Source of the DNA: JAPLXD01 sp041661585
GTDB taxonomy: Bacteria > Patescibacteriota > Minisyncoccia > Moranbacterales > UBA11712
NCBI GenBank assembly: GCA_041661585.1
Contig: JBAZUC010000011.1
Coordinates: forward strand, 1-17,044
DNA length: 17,044 bases
Direction of reading: 5' to 3'
Part shown: in pieces, positions 1 to 5,419 of the stretch
Layout: the number at the start of each line of letters is the position of its first letter
How positions within the stretch are numbered: the first letter of the stretch is position 1
Notes under the pieces: generated by a model
What the model saw: the letters and a program-made list of their open reading frames with translations, nothing else
What the model was told of the DNA's origin: nothing
The model's database searches: none
Translations under genes and position numbers: made by a program

Positions 1-1
1 T

Positions 2-64
2 AAAATGCCGTGCCAATGCGGGTGCCTTGAAATCATCAGATTTGCCAACAGGAGGGTTCACTAA
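2..64 (+). CDS. Possible C-terminal end of an upstream gene (partial)
   Basis: An open frame enters from the left edge and ends at TAA 62-64, one base before the ATG at 66. It reads as a short Cys-rich tail (C-Q-C-G-C near the left edge) ending in basic residues. The strong Shine-Dalgarno site of the next gene lies inside it, as expected for tightly packed genes. It is too short to assign and could be chance; the sequence left of the window would settle it. Confidence 0.3.
   Translation, partial: KMPCQCGCLEIIRFANRRVH
50..56 (+). promoter_or_regulatory. Strong Shine-Dalgarno site, AGGAGGG
   Basis: AGGAGGG sits nine bases before ATG 66. It favours 66 over the in-frame ATG at 27 as the start of the following gene. 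It is notable because most housekeeping genes in this window have no recognisable site of this kind. Confidence 0.6.
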
Positions 65-65
65 T

Positions 66-263
66 ATGACCGAAAAAAATAAACCTACGGCAAAACGGTG
101 CGGGAGGCGCTTGCGGCACCGTTCCTCAAAAAATGGTGGCTTTCTCGATGGGGTAGAGAGGCAGCCCTTAAGTGATCTTTATGGACGCGGTCGGGATATT
201 CCCGAAACGTCAAATGAAGATTGCCAACTTCCAACATGCCCGGAATCTTGCCGGCGGAGGTGA
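66..263 (+). CDS. Small Arg/Cys-rich hypothetical protein, possibly frameshifted
   Basis: A 65-codon open frame starts nine bases after AGGAGGG and ends at TGA 261-263. I do not recognise the product. It begins MTEKNKPTAK, and the middle (RCGRRLRHRSS) has the Arg/Cys-rich look of an out-of-frame reading. Another frame (stop at 173-175) reads more like protein across 95-172 (VREALAAPFLKKWW), and a GTG at 172 overlaps that stop as GTGA, opening a third short frame to 285. So either this frame is real, or it is a decayed or mis-sequenced gene whose true path shifts frame. The site and its spacing support translation from 66; the amino-acid composition argues against the whole frame. Confidence 0.4.
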   Translation: MTEKNKPTAKRCGRRLRHRSSKNGGFLDGVERQPLSDLYGRGRDIPETSNEDCQLPTCPESCRRR

Positions 264-264
264 T
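256..264 (+). promoter_or_regulatory. Strong Shine-Dalgarno site, GGAGGTGAT
   Basis: A near-perfect anti-16S complement. The GGAGG core lies nine bases before ATG 270. It overlaps the end of the preceding frame, so the two genes are probably translationally coupled. It fixes the start of the 94-aa gene. Confidence 0.7.
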
Positions 265-269
265 ATCTC

Positions 270-554
270 ATGTGCGCTGAATTAACTCCAAATGCCAAGG
301 AAAAACTTTCCGATCCGGTGTTCATGCTCCAAACATTCATTGGGGTTGAAGAGCAATCCCTGGAAAGGGCAAGAAGTCAACTGAAAAAAGAGCACGAATC
401 AGTCATGACTGAAAGAGCAAAGCTCCCCATTTGGCATCAGCCTATGGACGCTCCTTATTGGTTGCGTCGCAATAACGAAATTAGTAGGCGGGCAAAAGCG
501 TTGGAAGAGGCCAAAGCCAAATTGCGGGAACTCGAAAAACAACGGGCTGAATAA
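270..554 (+). CDS. Hypothetical 94-aa helical, charged protein
   Basis: I do not recognise the family. The 94 residues are mostly charged and helical: a leading segment of about 20 residues (CAELTPNAKEKLSDPVF), a Glu/Lys/Arg-rich helix at about 26-52, a Trp/Pro-containing break at about 53-66 (LPIWHQPMDAPYW), then a second charged helix to the end, suggesting a helical hairpin or coiled coil. There is no signal peptide, membrane span or metal motif. It has an excellent ribosome-binding site, lies directly after the gene at 66-263 and is followed by a terminator, so it is the last gene of a short plus-strand unit. It could be an accessory or mobile-element protein, but nothing in the sequence proves that. 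Confidence 0.75.
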   Translation: MCAELTPNAKEKLSDPVFMLQTFIGVEEQSLERARSQLKKEHESVMTERAKLPIWHQPMDAPYWLRRNNEISRRAKALEEAKAKLRELEKQRAE

Positions 555-595
555 GCGAAATTATCGCAGAAATTTCGTTAATTCAGTCGGCTAAC

Positions 596-626
596 AAGCC
601 CCAGGCAACACCGGGGCTTTTCTTTT
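596..626 (+). terminator. Rho-independent terminator of the leftmost unit
   Basis: AAGCCCC (596-602) pairs with GGGGCTT (613-619) around a 10-base loop, followed by TTCTTTTT. An extra inverted repeat, CGAAATT (556-562) with AATTTCG (571-577), lies just after the stop codon of the 94-aa gene. Confidence 0.8.
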
Positions 627-637
627 TGGGAAAATAA

Positions 638-660
638 AAAAATCCCTTGCGGAGATTTTT
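638..660 (-). terminator. Terminator of the rpsF-ssb-rpsR-efp operon
   Basis: On the minus strand AAAAATC pairs with GATTTTT across a short inner stem with one bulged base, and a T-rich run (TTTTTTTATTTT) follows. It lies about 90 bases after the efp stop and faces the plus-strand terminator just to its left, so the two units converge here. Confidence 0.6.
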
Positions 661-662
661 CT

Positions 663-747
663 AAGGTTCGACCTTTCCCTTCCTCCAGCAGAGCTCTCGG
701 AATTCCTCAAGGTCAAACCTTGAAAAATTTCTCAAAGCCAAGCTTTG
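663..747. repeat. Cluster of three triloop inverted repeats between efp and its terminator
   Basis: Three small hairpins lie in a row: AAGGT/ACCTT with a TCG loop (663-675), TCAAGGT/ACCTTGA with a CAA loop (707-723), and CAAAGC/GCTTTG with a CAA loop (733-747). Between them lie two perfect 8-base palindromes, AGAGCTCT (690-697) and GGAATTCC (699-706). No gene is evident between 555 and 749. The cluster could be a processed 3' end, an attenuator or a degenerate dispersed repeat. Confidence 0.5.
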
Positions 748-749
748 CT

Positions 750-1310
750 CTACTTTGCTCGTTCGGAATATTCTCCTGTGTCCGTGTTGAGGCGGATGAC
801 GTCGCCTTGTTTCACAAAAAGAGGCGTGTTCACTTTGATGCCGGTTTCGAGCGTCACTTGCTTTGATCCTCCGTCGGCGGTATTGCCCTTGATGGCGGGC
901 GGGGCTTCGACAACCTTGAAATCCATTTTGACGGGGAGTTCGATGTTGATTGGAGTGGTTCCATATACCAAGACCGTCACTTCCGTGCCTTCGATCAGAT
1001 AGTTCGTGAAATCCCCGAGAACTGATTTCAAAAGGGAAAATTGTTCATAGCTCGAATTGTCCATGAAAAAATAGTTTTCACCTTCTTTGTACAAAAATTG
1101 CGCCTTCGATTTTGTTATTTCGGCTTCTTCGATCTTGTCAGACCCTTGGAAAGTTTTTTCCATCACCGCGCCGGTCTTGAGATTGCAAAGTTTGGTGCGA
1201 AGAACCGCTCCGGCCCGGCCAGTTTTGGAGTGCTGATGAAAAATAACGAGATAGGGCTCGTTATTTAACGTCAGTGTTTTGCCGGTTTTGATATCGGATA
1301 GATTCAGCAT
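750..1310 (-). CDS. efp: Translation elongation factor P
   Basis: EF-P binds the ribosome beside the P-site tRNA and relieves stalling at proline runs. The 186-residue length is typical and the family is recognisable along its length: an N-terminal KOW-like domain (about 1-63), then two OB-like domains ending with the standard tail (PLFVKQGDVIRLNTDTGEY). The tip loop (H27 S K T G R A G34) carries Arg32 where E. coli EF-P has its modified Lys. That resembles the arginine class rhamnosylated by EarP in some bacteria, but no EarP gene is in the window, so modification is unknown. It is the last gene of the operon, three bases after rpsR, in the place where many bacteria have rplI. No Shine-Dalgarno site is obvious. 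Confidence 0.96.
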   Translation of the reverse strand: MLNLSDIKTGKTLTLNNEPYLVIFHQHSKTGRAGAVLRTKLCNLKTGAVMEKTFQGSDKIEEAEITKSKAQFLYKEGENYFFMDNSSYEQFSLLKSVLGDFTNYLIEGTEVTVLVYGTTPINIELPVKMDFKVVEAPPAIKGNTADGGSKQVTLETGIKVNTPLFVKQGDVIRLNTDTGEYSERAK

Positions 1311-1313
1311 GAT

Positions 1314-1556
1314 CTACTTTATCGTATATGACAAAAGCGCCATTGCCCGCGCCCGCTTGATGGCTCGGGTGATCATCCGCTGATGTTTGGTGCAGTTGCC
1401 CGTTCTTCGCGGCGTGACGATCTTGGCGTGCATGTTCATGAAGCGCCGCAAAAGCTGCGTGTCTTTGTAGTCCACGGCATTGACATTGTTGGCGCAAAAA
1501 TAGCAGGATTTTGGCGCAACGGGAGCAGTTTGTTGATTGTTGGAAAATTTTCTCAT
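1314..1556 (-). CDS. rpsR: 30S ribosomal protein S18 (bS18)
   Basis: An 80-residue S18, a small-subunit platform protein that pairs with S6. The conserved core is clear: a YKD(T)QLLRRFMN-like helix, then IVTPRRTGNC, TKHQR and the C-terminal basic helix RAIKRARAMALL. Cys18-x2-Cys21 and Cys55-x2-His58 make a plausible zinc-binding set, the ancestral Zn form of S18. It lies between ssb (5-base gap) and efp (3-base gap), so the genes are almost certainly co-transcribed. No recognisable Shine-Dalgarno site precedes it. Confidence 0.97.
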   Translation of the reverse strand: MRKFSNNQQTAPVAPKSCYFCANNVNAVDYKDTQLLRRFMNMHAKIVTPRRTGNCTKHQRMITRAIKRARAMALLSYTIK

Positions 1557-1561
1557 ATAGC

Positions 1562-2053
1562 TTAAAATGGAATGTCCTCAATTTTTACCTCATCTTGATT
1601 TTCATCGATCTGGATCGTGGGAATTTCTTCCGGCTGGGGAGGAACGGGCTGATTGTTGCTTTGCATTGGCATTGCCGGAGAAGCTCCCTGACCGGCGCCT
1701 TGATACGGCGCGCCGCCCTGCGGTTTGCGGTCGAGCATCTGCATATTTTCGGCGACGATTTCGGTCATATATTTTTTGTTTCCGCTTTGATCCTGCCAGC
1801 TCCTTGTCTGCAGGCGGCCTTCGAGGAATATCTTGCTTCCTTTGTGGAGATACTGTCCGGCAATTTCAGCCAGGCGGCGCCACATCACGATATTGTGAAA
1901 TTCAACCGCTTCTTTTTTCTCGCCGGATTGCGGGTCTTTCCAAACGCGGTTTGTCGCGACGGAAAAATTCGCAACGGACTGGCCTGAAGGGGTGGAGCGC
2001 AGCTCCGGGTCGCGCGTCAGATTTCCGATGAGGAGAACTTTGTTGAGGGACAT
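1562..2053 (-). CDS. ssb: Single-stranded DNA-binding protein
   Basis: This 163-residue SSB coats single-stranded DNA and recruits replication and repair partners. The OB fold covers about 1-107 with the usual signatures (MSLNKVLLIGNLTRDPELR at the start, VEFHNIVMWRRLAE at about 50-64, KIFLEGRLQTRSW at about 74-86). A flexible Gly/Gln/Pro-rich linker follows, and an acidic tip ending EDIPF serves as the partner-docking peptide. Its place between rpsF and rpsR is the classic bacterial arrangement. The start is fixed by the conserved N-terminus; there is no Shine-Dalgarno site. Confidence 0.97.
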   Translation of the reverse strand: MSLNKVLLIGNLTRDPELRSTPSGQSVANFSVATNRVWKDPQSGEKKEAVEFHNIVMWRRLAEIAGQYLHKGSKIFLEGRLQTRSWQDQSGNKKYMTEIVAENMQMLDRKPQGGAPYQGAGQGASPAMPMQSNNQPVPPQPEEIPTIQIDENQDEVKIEDIPF

Positions 2054-2086
2054 AGTTTTTGATATTAAAAATTAAAAGTTTTGAAT

Positions 2087-2602
2087 TTATTCCGGGCTTT
2101 CTTCCAGAATTGCGCTCAACTTGTCGTCCAGTTCTTTCATGCCGATTTTTGTTTCGGCTTCGGTTGGTTTGGCTTGTTGCGGAGCGGGCGCTTTTTCGGT
2201 TTCCGGCCTTTTTTCACTCCGGGAGGTTTGTCTCACTGTTTCATGGCGCGGTGCGTTGCGTTCGGGCGAAGCAGTATGAGCAGATTCTCCGGCTTGAGCG
2301 CCGATCTGTTTTCCGATCTCTGCGGCGCGGACAATGATGTGGCGCATCAGTTTGTCATTCATTGCCAGCCGGCGGCCTATTTCCGGAATATTATCTGTTT
2401 CGTCGAGCATGAAGCGGCAAAAACTGAAAAATCCGTGCGTTTGCTTTTTGATCGGATGGGCAAATTTCCTTTTTCCGATATCGGAAAAATCAACGGAAAT
2501 TTTCCCGCCCTGGCTTTCAAGTATCTCGACAATTTCTTTCTTTATTTCCCCTATCCGGTCTTCATTTGCAACCGTTGTGAAGAAGAGAAGCTCGTATTCC
2601 AT
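2087..2602 (-). CDS. rpsF: 30S ribosomal protein S6 (bS6) with long C-terminal extension
   Basis: S6 forms a heterodimer with S18 on the small-subunit platform. I start it at ATG 2602 (MEYELLFFTT) because S6 proteins begin with this short beta strand; a longer frame reaches 2743 but its extra residues are not S6-like, and a second in-frame ATG at 2635 is possible. The product is 171 residues: the S6 fold is about 1-98 (ISVDFSDIGKRKFAHPIKKQTHG is the typical centre). About 70 further residues are Ala/Pro/Glu/Arg-rich and probably disordered, ending in a predicted helix (KELDDKLSAILEE). It is the first gene of the operon and is preceded by a possible structured leader. Confidence 0.95.
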   Translation of the reverse strand: MEYELLFFTTVANEDRIGEIKKEIVEILESQGGKISVDFSDIGKRKFAHPIKKQTHGFFSFCRFMLDETDNIPEIGRRLAMNDKLMRHIIVRAAEIGKQIGAQAGESAHTASPERNAPRHETVRQTSRSEKRPETEKAPAPQQAKPTEAETKIGMKELDDKLSAILEESPE

Positions 2603-2635
2603 GTATTTCTTTGCGATAAAAAATAAAATCACCAT

Positions 2636-2698
2636 GAAAGCCCGATCAACTGGTGAGGCGTCGCTTCTTATCCCGAAAGGCGAGAAGCGTCTGGGCTT
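2636..2698 (-). promoter_or_regulatory. Candidate structured leader of rpsF (possible S6:S18-binding RNA)
   Basis: On the minus strand, just upstream of rpsF, AAGCCC (2698-2693) pairs with GGGCTT (2643-2638), enclosing a 7-bp stem CGCTTCT/AGAAGCG (2689-2683 with 2668-2662) whose loop holds a further CC/GG mini-stem. The result is two stacked stems with a strongly lopsided internal loop (3 bases against 18). Ribosomal S6:S18 complexes are known to bind leader RNAs of rpsF operons in several phyla. Matching this sequence to that family is my inference; I did not find a clear conserved CCG bulge. Confidence 0.35.
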
Positions 2699-2736
2699 CC
2701 TTGATTGTGAATACAGCCTATCATATTGACCTTTTT

Positions 2737-2766
2737 TTGGCAATAGTAGCGAGAATATGCTAAAAT
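2737..2766 (+). promoter_or_regulatory. Sigma-70-like promoter for the small coiled-coil genes
   Basis: TTGGCA (2737-2742), an 18-base spacer, then TAAAAT (2761-2766) preceded by TGC, an extended -10. Transcription would begin about seven bases later, essentially at the A of ATG 2773, so the first message is predicted to be leaderless. Confidence 0.6.
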
Positions 2767-2772
2767 ATATCT

Positions 2773-2919
2773 ATGTTCGACGAAGACAGGGTTCAAAAAG
2801 ATCTCGAAAAAAAGCGAGAAATATATGAAAAAGCGATCAAGAAGATCGCTGATTTGAGAAAAGATCAAGACAAAATCGGGAGGGACATTGAAGAAATAAT
2901 CAATAAACAAAAAGAATAA
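2773..2919 (+). CDS. Small 48-aa coiled-coil protein
   Basis: A 48-codon frame from ATG 2773 to TAA 2917-2919, beginning MFDEDRVQKDLEKKRE. Almost every residue is charged or a heptad-spaced Ile/Leu, so one amphipathic helix or coiled coil is predicted. I do not recognise a family. There is no Shine-Dalgarno site, but a good promoter places the transcript start at the ATG. The next gene starts four bases after the stop and is also helical, so the two may act together. Confidence 0.6.
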   Translation: MFDEDRVQKDLEKKREIYEKAIKKIADLRKDQDKIGRDIEEIINKQKE

Positions 2920-2923
2920 ACAT

Positions 2924-3172
2924 ATGTCTTTGGAAAATCTTGAACAACCAAAAGCAAGTCACGAAAAACTTCTTTCGCTTGAAGACATTGAAAAGATGAA
3001 AGTGCAATATGAACAGGAAAAAATGGCATTGCGCGACGGCAACGAGAAATATTTGAAGAAGGCGAATAAAGTTGAAAACGAAGAAATGAGAAAACTAGTG
3101 ATGGCTCGTTTGGGACTTATATCTGTCAGGCTAGCAGAATTGGATCAAAATGTAATGGTTAGTTTGAACTAA
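2924..3172 (+). CDS. Hypothetical 82-aa helical protein
   Basis: An 82-residue protein with no recognised family. It starts MSLENLEQPKASHEK and continues as a long charged helix with regularly spaced Leu/Met/Ile, typical of coiled coils; there are no membrane spans, cysteines or enzymatic motifs. It follows the 48-aa gene by four bases, without its own Shine-Dalgarno site, so coupled translation from the leaderless message is likely. It ends two bases from the end of the convergent ychF gene, with no terminator visible between them. Confidence 0.75.
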   Translation: MSLENLEQPKASHEKLLSLEDIEKMKVQYEQEKMALRDGNEKYLKKANKVENEEMRKLVMARLGLISVRLAELDQNVMVSLN

Positions 3173-3174
3173 TT

Positions 3175-4221
3175 TTATATCTTGAATTCGATCACATCCC
3201 CATCTTGGACGATATATTCTTTTCCTTCGGTGCGAAGTGTTCCAAGCTCGCGGGCTTTGCTCCAAGAACCGGCTTCAAGAAGTTTCTGCCAATTGATGAC
3301 GTCGGCGCGGATGAATTTTTCTTCAAAGTCGCTGTGAATAGCTCTTCCCGCAATTGGCGCGGTGGAGCTTTTTTTGATTGTCCAAGCGCGCGTTTCATCT
3401 TCTCCGGTGGTTAGGAATGTTATCAAATTCAGAATTTCATAAGATTTCAAAATCAGCTGATCCAAATTCGATTTTATTCCGAGTTCCGCCGCTTCTTCGG
3501 CTGACATTTGAGAAAGTTCTTCTTCAATCTTGATATCAATCGCGACAGTGGGATAATCGCCGGGTAGAGACGCAAGATTTTGCGTCTCTACGTCGCTTGT
3601 ATTCAAAACAAAAAGCATTGGTTTCCAAGTGAGGAGCTGCAAATCTCGCACCAGTTCAAAATCTTCGCTTGATATTTCCAGTCCGCGCGCCAGTTTTCCA
3701 TTGTCCAGAAGATTTTTTGTTTTCTTGATGATTTCTAGCGCTTTGATTGCATCCTTGTCCTGTCCGCGGGCTTCTTTTTCGAGTTTGGCAATTCTCTTGG
3801 TCACTGTTTCGAGGTCGGCCAATATCAATTCCGTGTTGATCACTTCAATATCGTTTTGAGGATCGATTTTGTTGTGAACATGTGTAATATCTTTGTTCTC
3901 AAAAACTCGCACCACTTGCGCGATGGCGTCTACTTCCCGGATATGCGCCAAAAATTTGTTTCCCAAGCCTTCTCCCTGGGCGGCTCCGGCGACGAGCCCC
4001 GCGATGTCGACAAATTCAATGATGGTCGGGACAACTTTGGCCGACTTCGACACCTTCGCCAACTTGGACAATCTAACATCGGGCACTTTCACGATTCCGA
4101 CATTAGGCTCGATCGTGCAGAAAGGATAGTTGGCGATATCCACCGGATTTTTGGTGAGGGCTTTGAATAGCGTCGATTTTCCGACATTAGGAAGTCCCAC
4201 GATTCCGACTTTGAGAGACAT
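3175..4221 (-). CDS. ychF: YchF/OLA1-family redox- and ribosome-associated ATPase
   Basis: YchF is a conserved P-loop NTPase of the Obg group that prefers ATP and associates with ribosomes. The 348-residue protein has the P-loop GLPNVGKST (9-17), switch region DIAGL (72-76), an NTSD at the position of the base-recognition motif (207-210), a helical insertion with charged helices at about 125-175, and the C-terminal TGS domain (about 267-348, ETRAWTI, HSDFEEKFIRADVI, EGKEYIVQDGDVIEF). Oddly, codons 211-220 (VETQNLASLP), in a variable loop right after NTSD, are encoded by a perfect DNA palindrome. It lies nine bases after manC and is probably co-transcribed with it. Confidence 0.97.
   Translation of the reverse strand: MSLKVGIVGLPNVGKSTLFKALTKNPVDIANYPFCTIEPNVGIVKVPDVRLSKLAKVSKSAKVVPTIIEFVDIAGLVAGAAQGEGLGNKFLAHIREVDAIAQVVRVFENKDITHVHNKIDPQNDIEVINTELILADLETVTKRIAKLEKEARGQDKDAIKALEIIKKTKNLLDNGKLARGLEISSEDFELVRDLQLLTWKPMLFVLNTSDVETQNLASLPGDYPTVAIDIKIEEELSQMSAEEAAELGIKSNLDQLILKSYEILNLITFLTTGEDETRAWTIKKSSTAPIAGRAIHSDFEEKFIRADVINWQKLLEAGSWSKARELGTLRTEGKEYIVQDGDVIEFKI
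3564..3591. repeat. Perfect 12-bp inverted repeat inside ychF
   Basis: GTAGAGACGCAA (3564-3575) and TTGCGTCTCTAC (3580-3591) flank a four-base loop. The arms are fully complementary and the whole 28-bp element is read in frame within ychF. The GTAGAGACGC/GCGTCTCTAC arm resembles small dispersed palindromes I recall from cyanobacterial and other genomes; that link is from memory. No second copy is present in this window. Confidence 0.85.
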
Positions 4222-4230
4222 AGGGTATTT

Positions 4231-5304
4231 TTACAAATTCTTTATTTTCCCATCCGCTTCGAGTTTTTTGACGACATCCGAAACGAGTTGGGACTTATTG
4301 CGGTCGCAGATGAGGATGGCGTCATTGGTGTCGACGATGATGAGATCCTTGACGCCAATGGTTGTTATGAGTTTGTCTGAGCCATAGACGAGCAAATTTT
4401 CGCTGTCGAAGTTGATGTGCTCGCCGCGGACGAAGTTTTCCTTGTTGTTTGAAATGAGAGTGTCCTTGAGCGCCGTCCAGGAGCCGACATCGCTCCAGGG
4501 CATCTCAAGAGGAATAACGGCGACGTCCGGTTCGTTTTCCAAAATGGCGTAGTCAATGCTGTTTTTGTCCATTTCCGGAAATTCTTTTTCAAGCACTTCA
4601 ACGTAATTTCCGTTTTTCACGGCATCGCGAATCTTCATCAAGCGCGCATAATCATCTGGAACATAGGCCTTGAATTTTTCGATGATCGTTTTTGTTTTCC
4701 AGAGGAACATCCCGCTATTCCAGAAATAGTTGCCGGCTTCGAGATATTTCTGTGCCGTTTCATAATTCGGTTTTTCAACGAATTTTTCTGCTTTGAAAAC
4801 TTCAATGCCGCCCAAATTCTCAAGCGTGCCGTCTTTTTTGATATATCCATATCCTGTTTCCGGCGCGGTTGGTGTGATGCCAAAAGTCAAAAGGTATTGA
4901 TCATTTTTCTCCAAAAATTCCTTTCCTTTTTGAATAGCATCAAGAAGCACCTCCGGATTTTCGATGAAATGGTCAGCTGGGAAAACGCCCATGATCTCAT
5001 TCTCATCCTTGGCGGCAATGATGGCGGCGGCCAGAGCAATCGAAGGGGCGGTATTTCTTCCAATCGGCTCGGCAATGATATTTTCTTTTGGAAATTCCAA
5101 AATTTCCTTTTCCACCTCACTGACATACTCCTGATTCGTAGCGATGAAGATATCTTCAGGCTCGGCGATCTGGCGCAGGCGCAAATAGGTTTCCTGGAGC
5201 ATTGTCTTGTCTCCGGTGAGACATTGGAACTGTTTGGGTTTTCCGGCGCGGCTCACGGGCCAAAGACGGGTTCCTTTGCCTCCAGCCATAATGACTAGTT
5301 TCAT
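4231..5304 (-). CDS. manC: Mannose-1-phosphate guanylyltransferase (GDP-mannose pyrophosphorylase)
   Basis: Makes GDP-mannose from mannose-1-phosphate and GTP, supplying mannosyl and fucosyl donors for surface glycans. The 357-residue product is a single nucleotidyltransferase domain: GGKGTRLWPVSR at 8-19 and PKQF at 23-26 (nucleotide loop), EPIGRNTAPS at about 79-88, FPADH at 108-112 (metal-binding Asp), ETGYGYI at about 149-155, FVEKP at 175-179, NSGMF at 196-200, SIDYAILE and MPWSDVGSW near 265-295. It lacks the C-terminal cupin isomerase domain of long bifunctional ManC proteins, fitting the separate isomerase encoded at 10873. It is divergent from the phosphomannomutase gene across 115 bases and precedes ychF by nine. 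Confidence 0.95.
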   Translation of the reverse strand: MKLVIMAGGKGTRLWPVSRAGKPKQFQCLTGDKTMLQETYLRLRQIAEPEDIFIATNQEYVSEVEKEILEFPKENIIAEPIGRNTAPSIALAAAIIAAKDENEIMGVFPADHFIENPEVLLDAIQKGKEFLEKNDQYLLTFGITPTAPETGYGYIKKDGTLENLGGIEVFKAEKFVEKPNYETAQKYLEAGNYFWNSGMFLWKTKTIIEKFKAYVPDDYARLMKIRDAVKNGNYVEVLEKEFPEMDKNSIDYAILENEPDVAVIPLEMPWSDVGSWTALKDTLISNNKENFVRGEHINFDSENLLVYGSDKLITTIGVKDLIIVDTNDAILICDRNKSQLVSDVVKKLEADGKIKNL

Positions 5305-5314
5305 GAAATTCTCT

Positions 5315-5346
5315 ACGAATTACGAATCGTATACGAATGTACGAAT
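5315..5346. repeat. Four-copy ACGAAT repeat in the manC/manB intergenic region
   Basis: ACGAAT occurs at 5315, 5322, 5333 and 5341 within 32 bases, with the palindrome CGTATACG at 5326-5333 between the second and third copies. It lies just upstream of manC and upstream of the manB promoter. It could be an operator array for the divergent genes or a simple degenerate repeat. Confidence 0.5.
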
Positions 5347-5353
5347 CGATAAT

Positions 5354-5383
5354 TTGAATAAATACTTAATTTCCATATATAAT
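5354..5383 (+). promoter_or_regulatory. Promoter for phosphomannomutase
   Basis: TTGAAT (5354-5359), an 18-base spacer and a perfect TATAAT (5378-5383) predict a transcript start near 5390 and a leader of about 30 bases. A GGAGAGGG tract (5390-5397) lies too far (22 bases) from the ATG to act as a normal ribosome-binding site. Confidence 0.6.
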
Positions 5384-5419
5384 AGTAAAGGAGAGGGACT
5401 AATTTGTAAACTAATAAAA

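Noticed and set aside
2726..2731. TTGACC as the -35 box of the small coiled-coil genes
   Set aside because: No good -10 lies 16-18 bases downstream; TTGGCA at 2737 fits the extended -10 at 2758-2766 better.
5207..5419. N-terminal extension of phosphomannomutase
   Set aside because: It overlaps the 5' end of manC and includes the promoter region; the mutase family begins at 5420.
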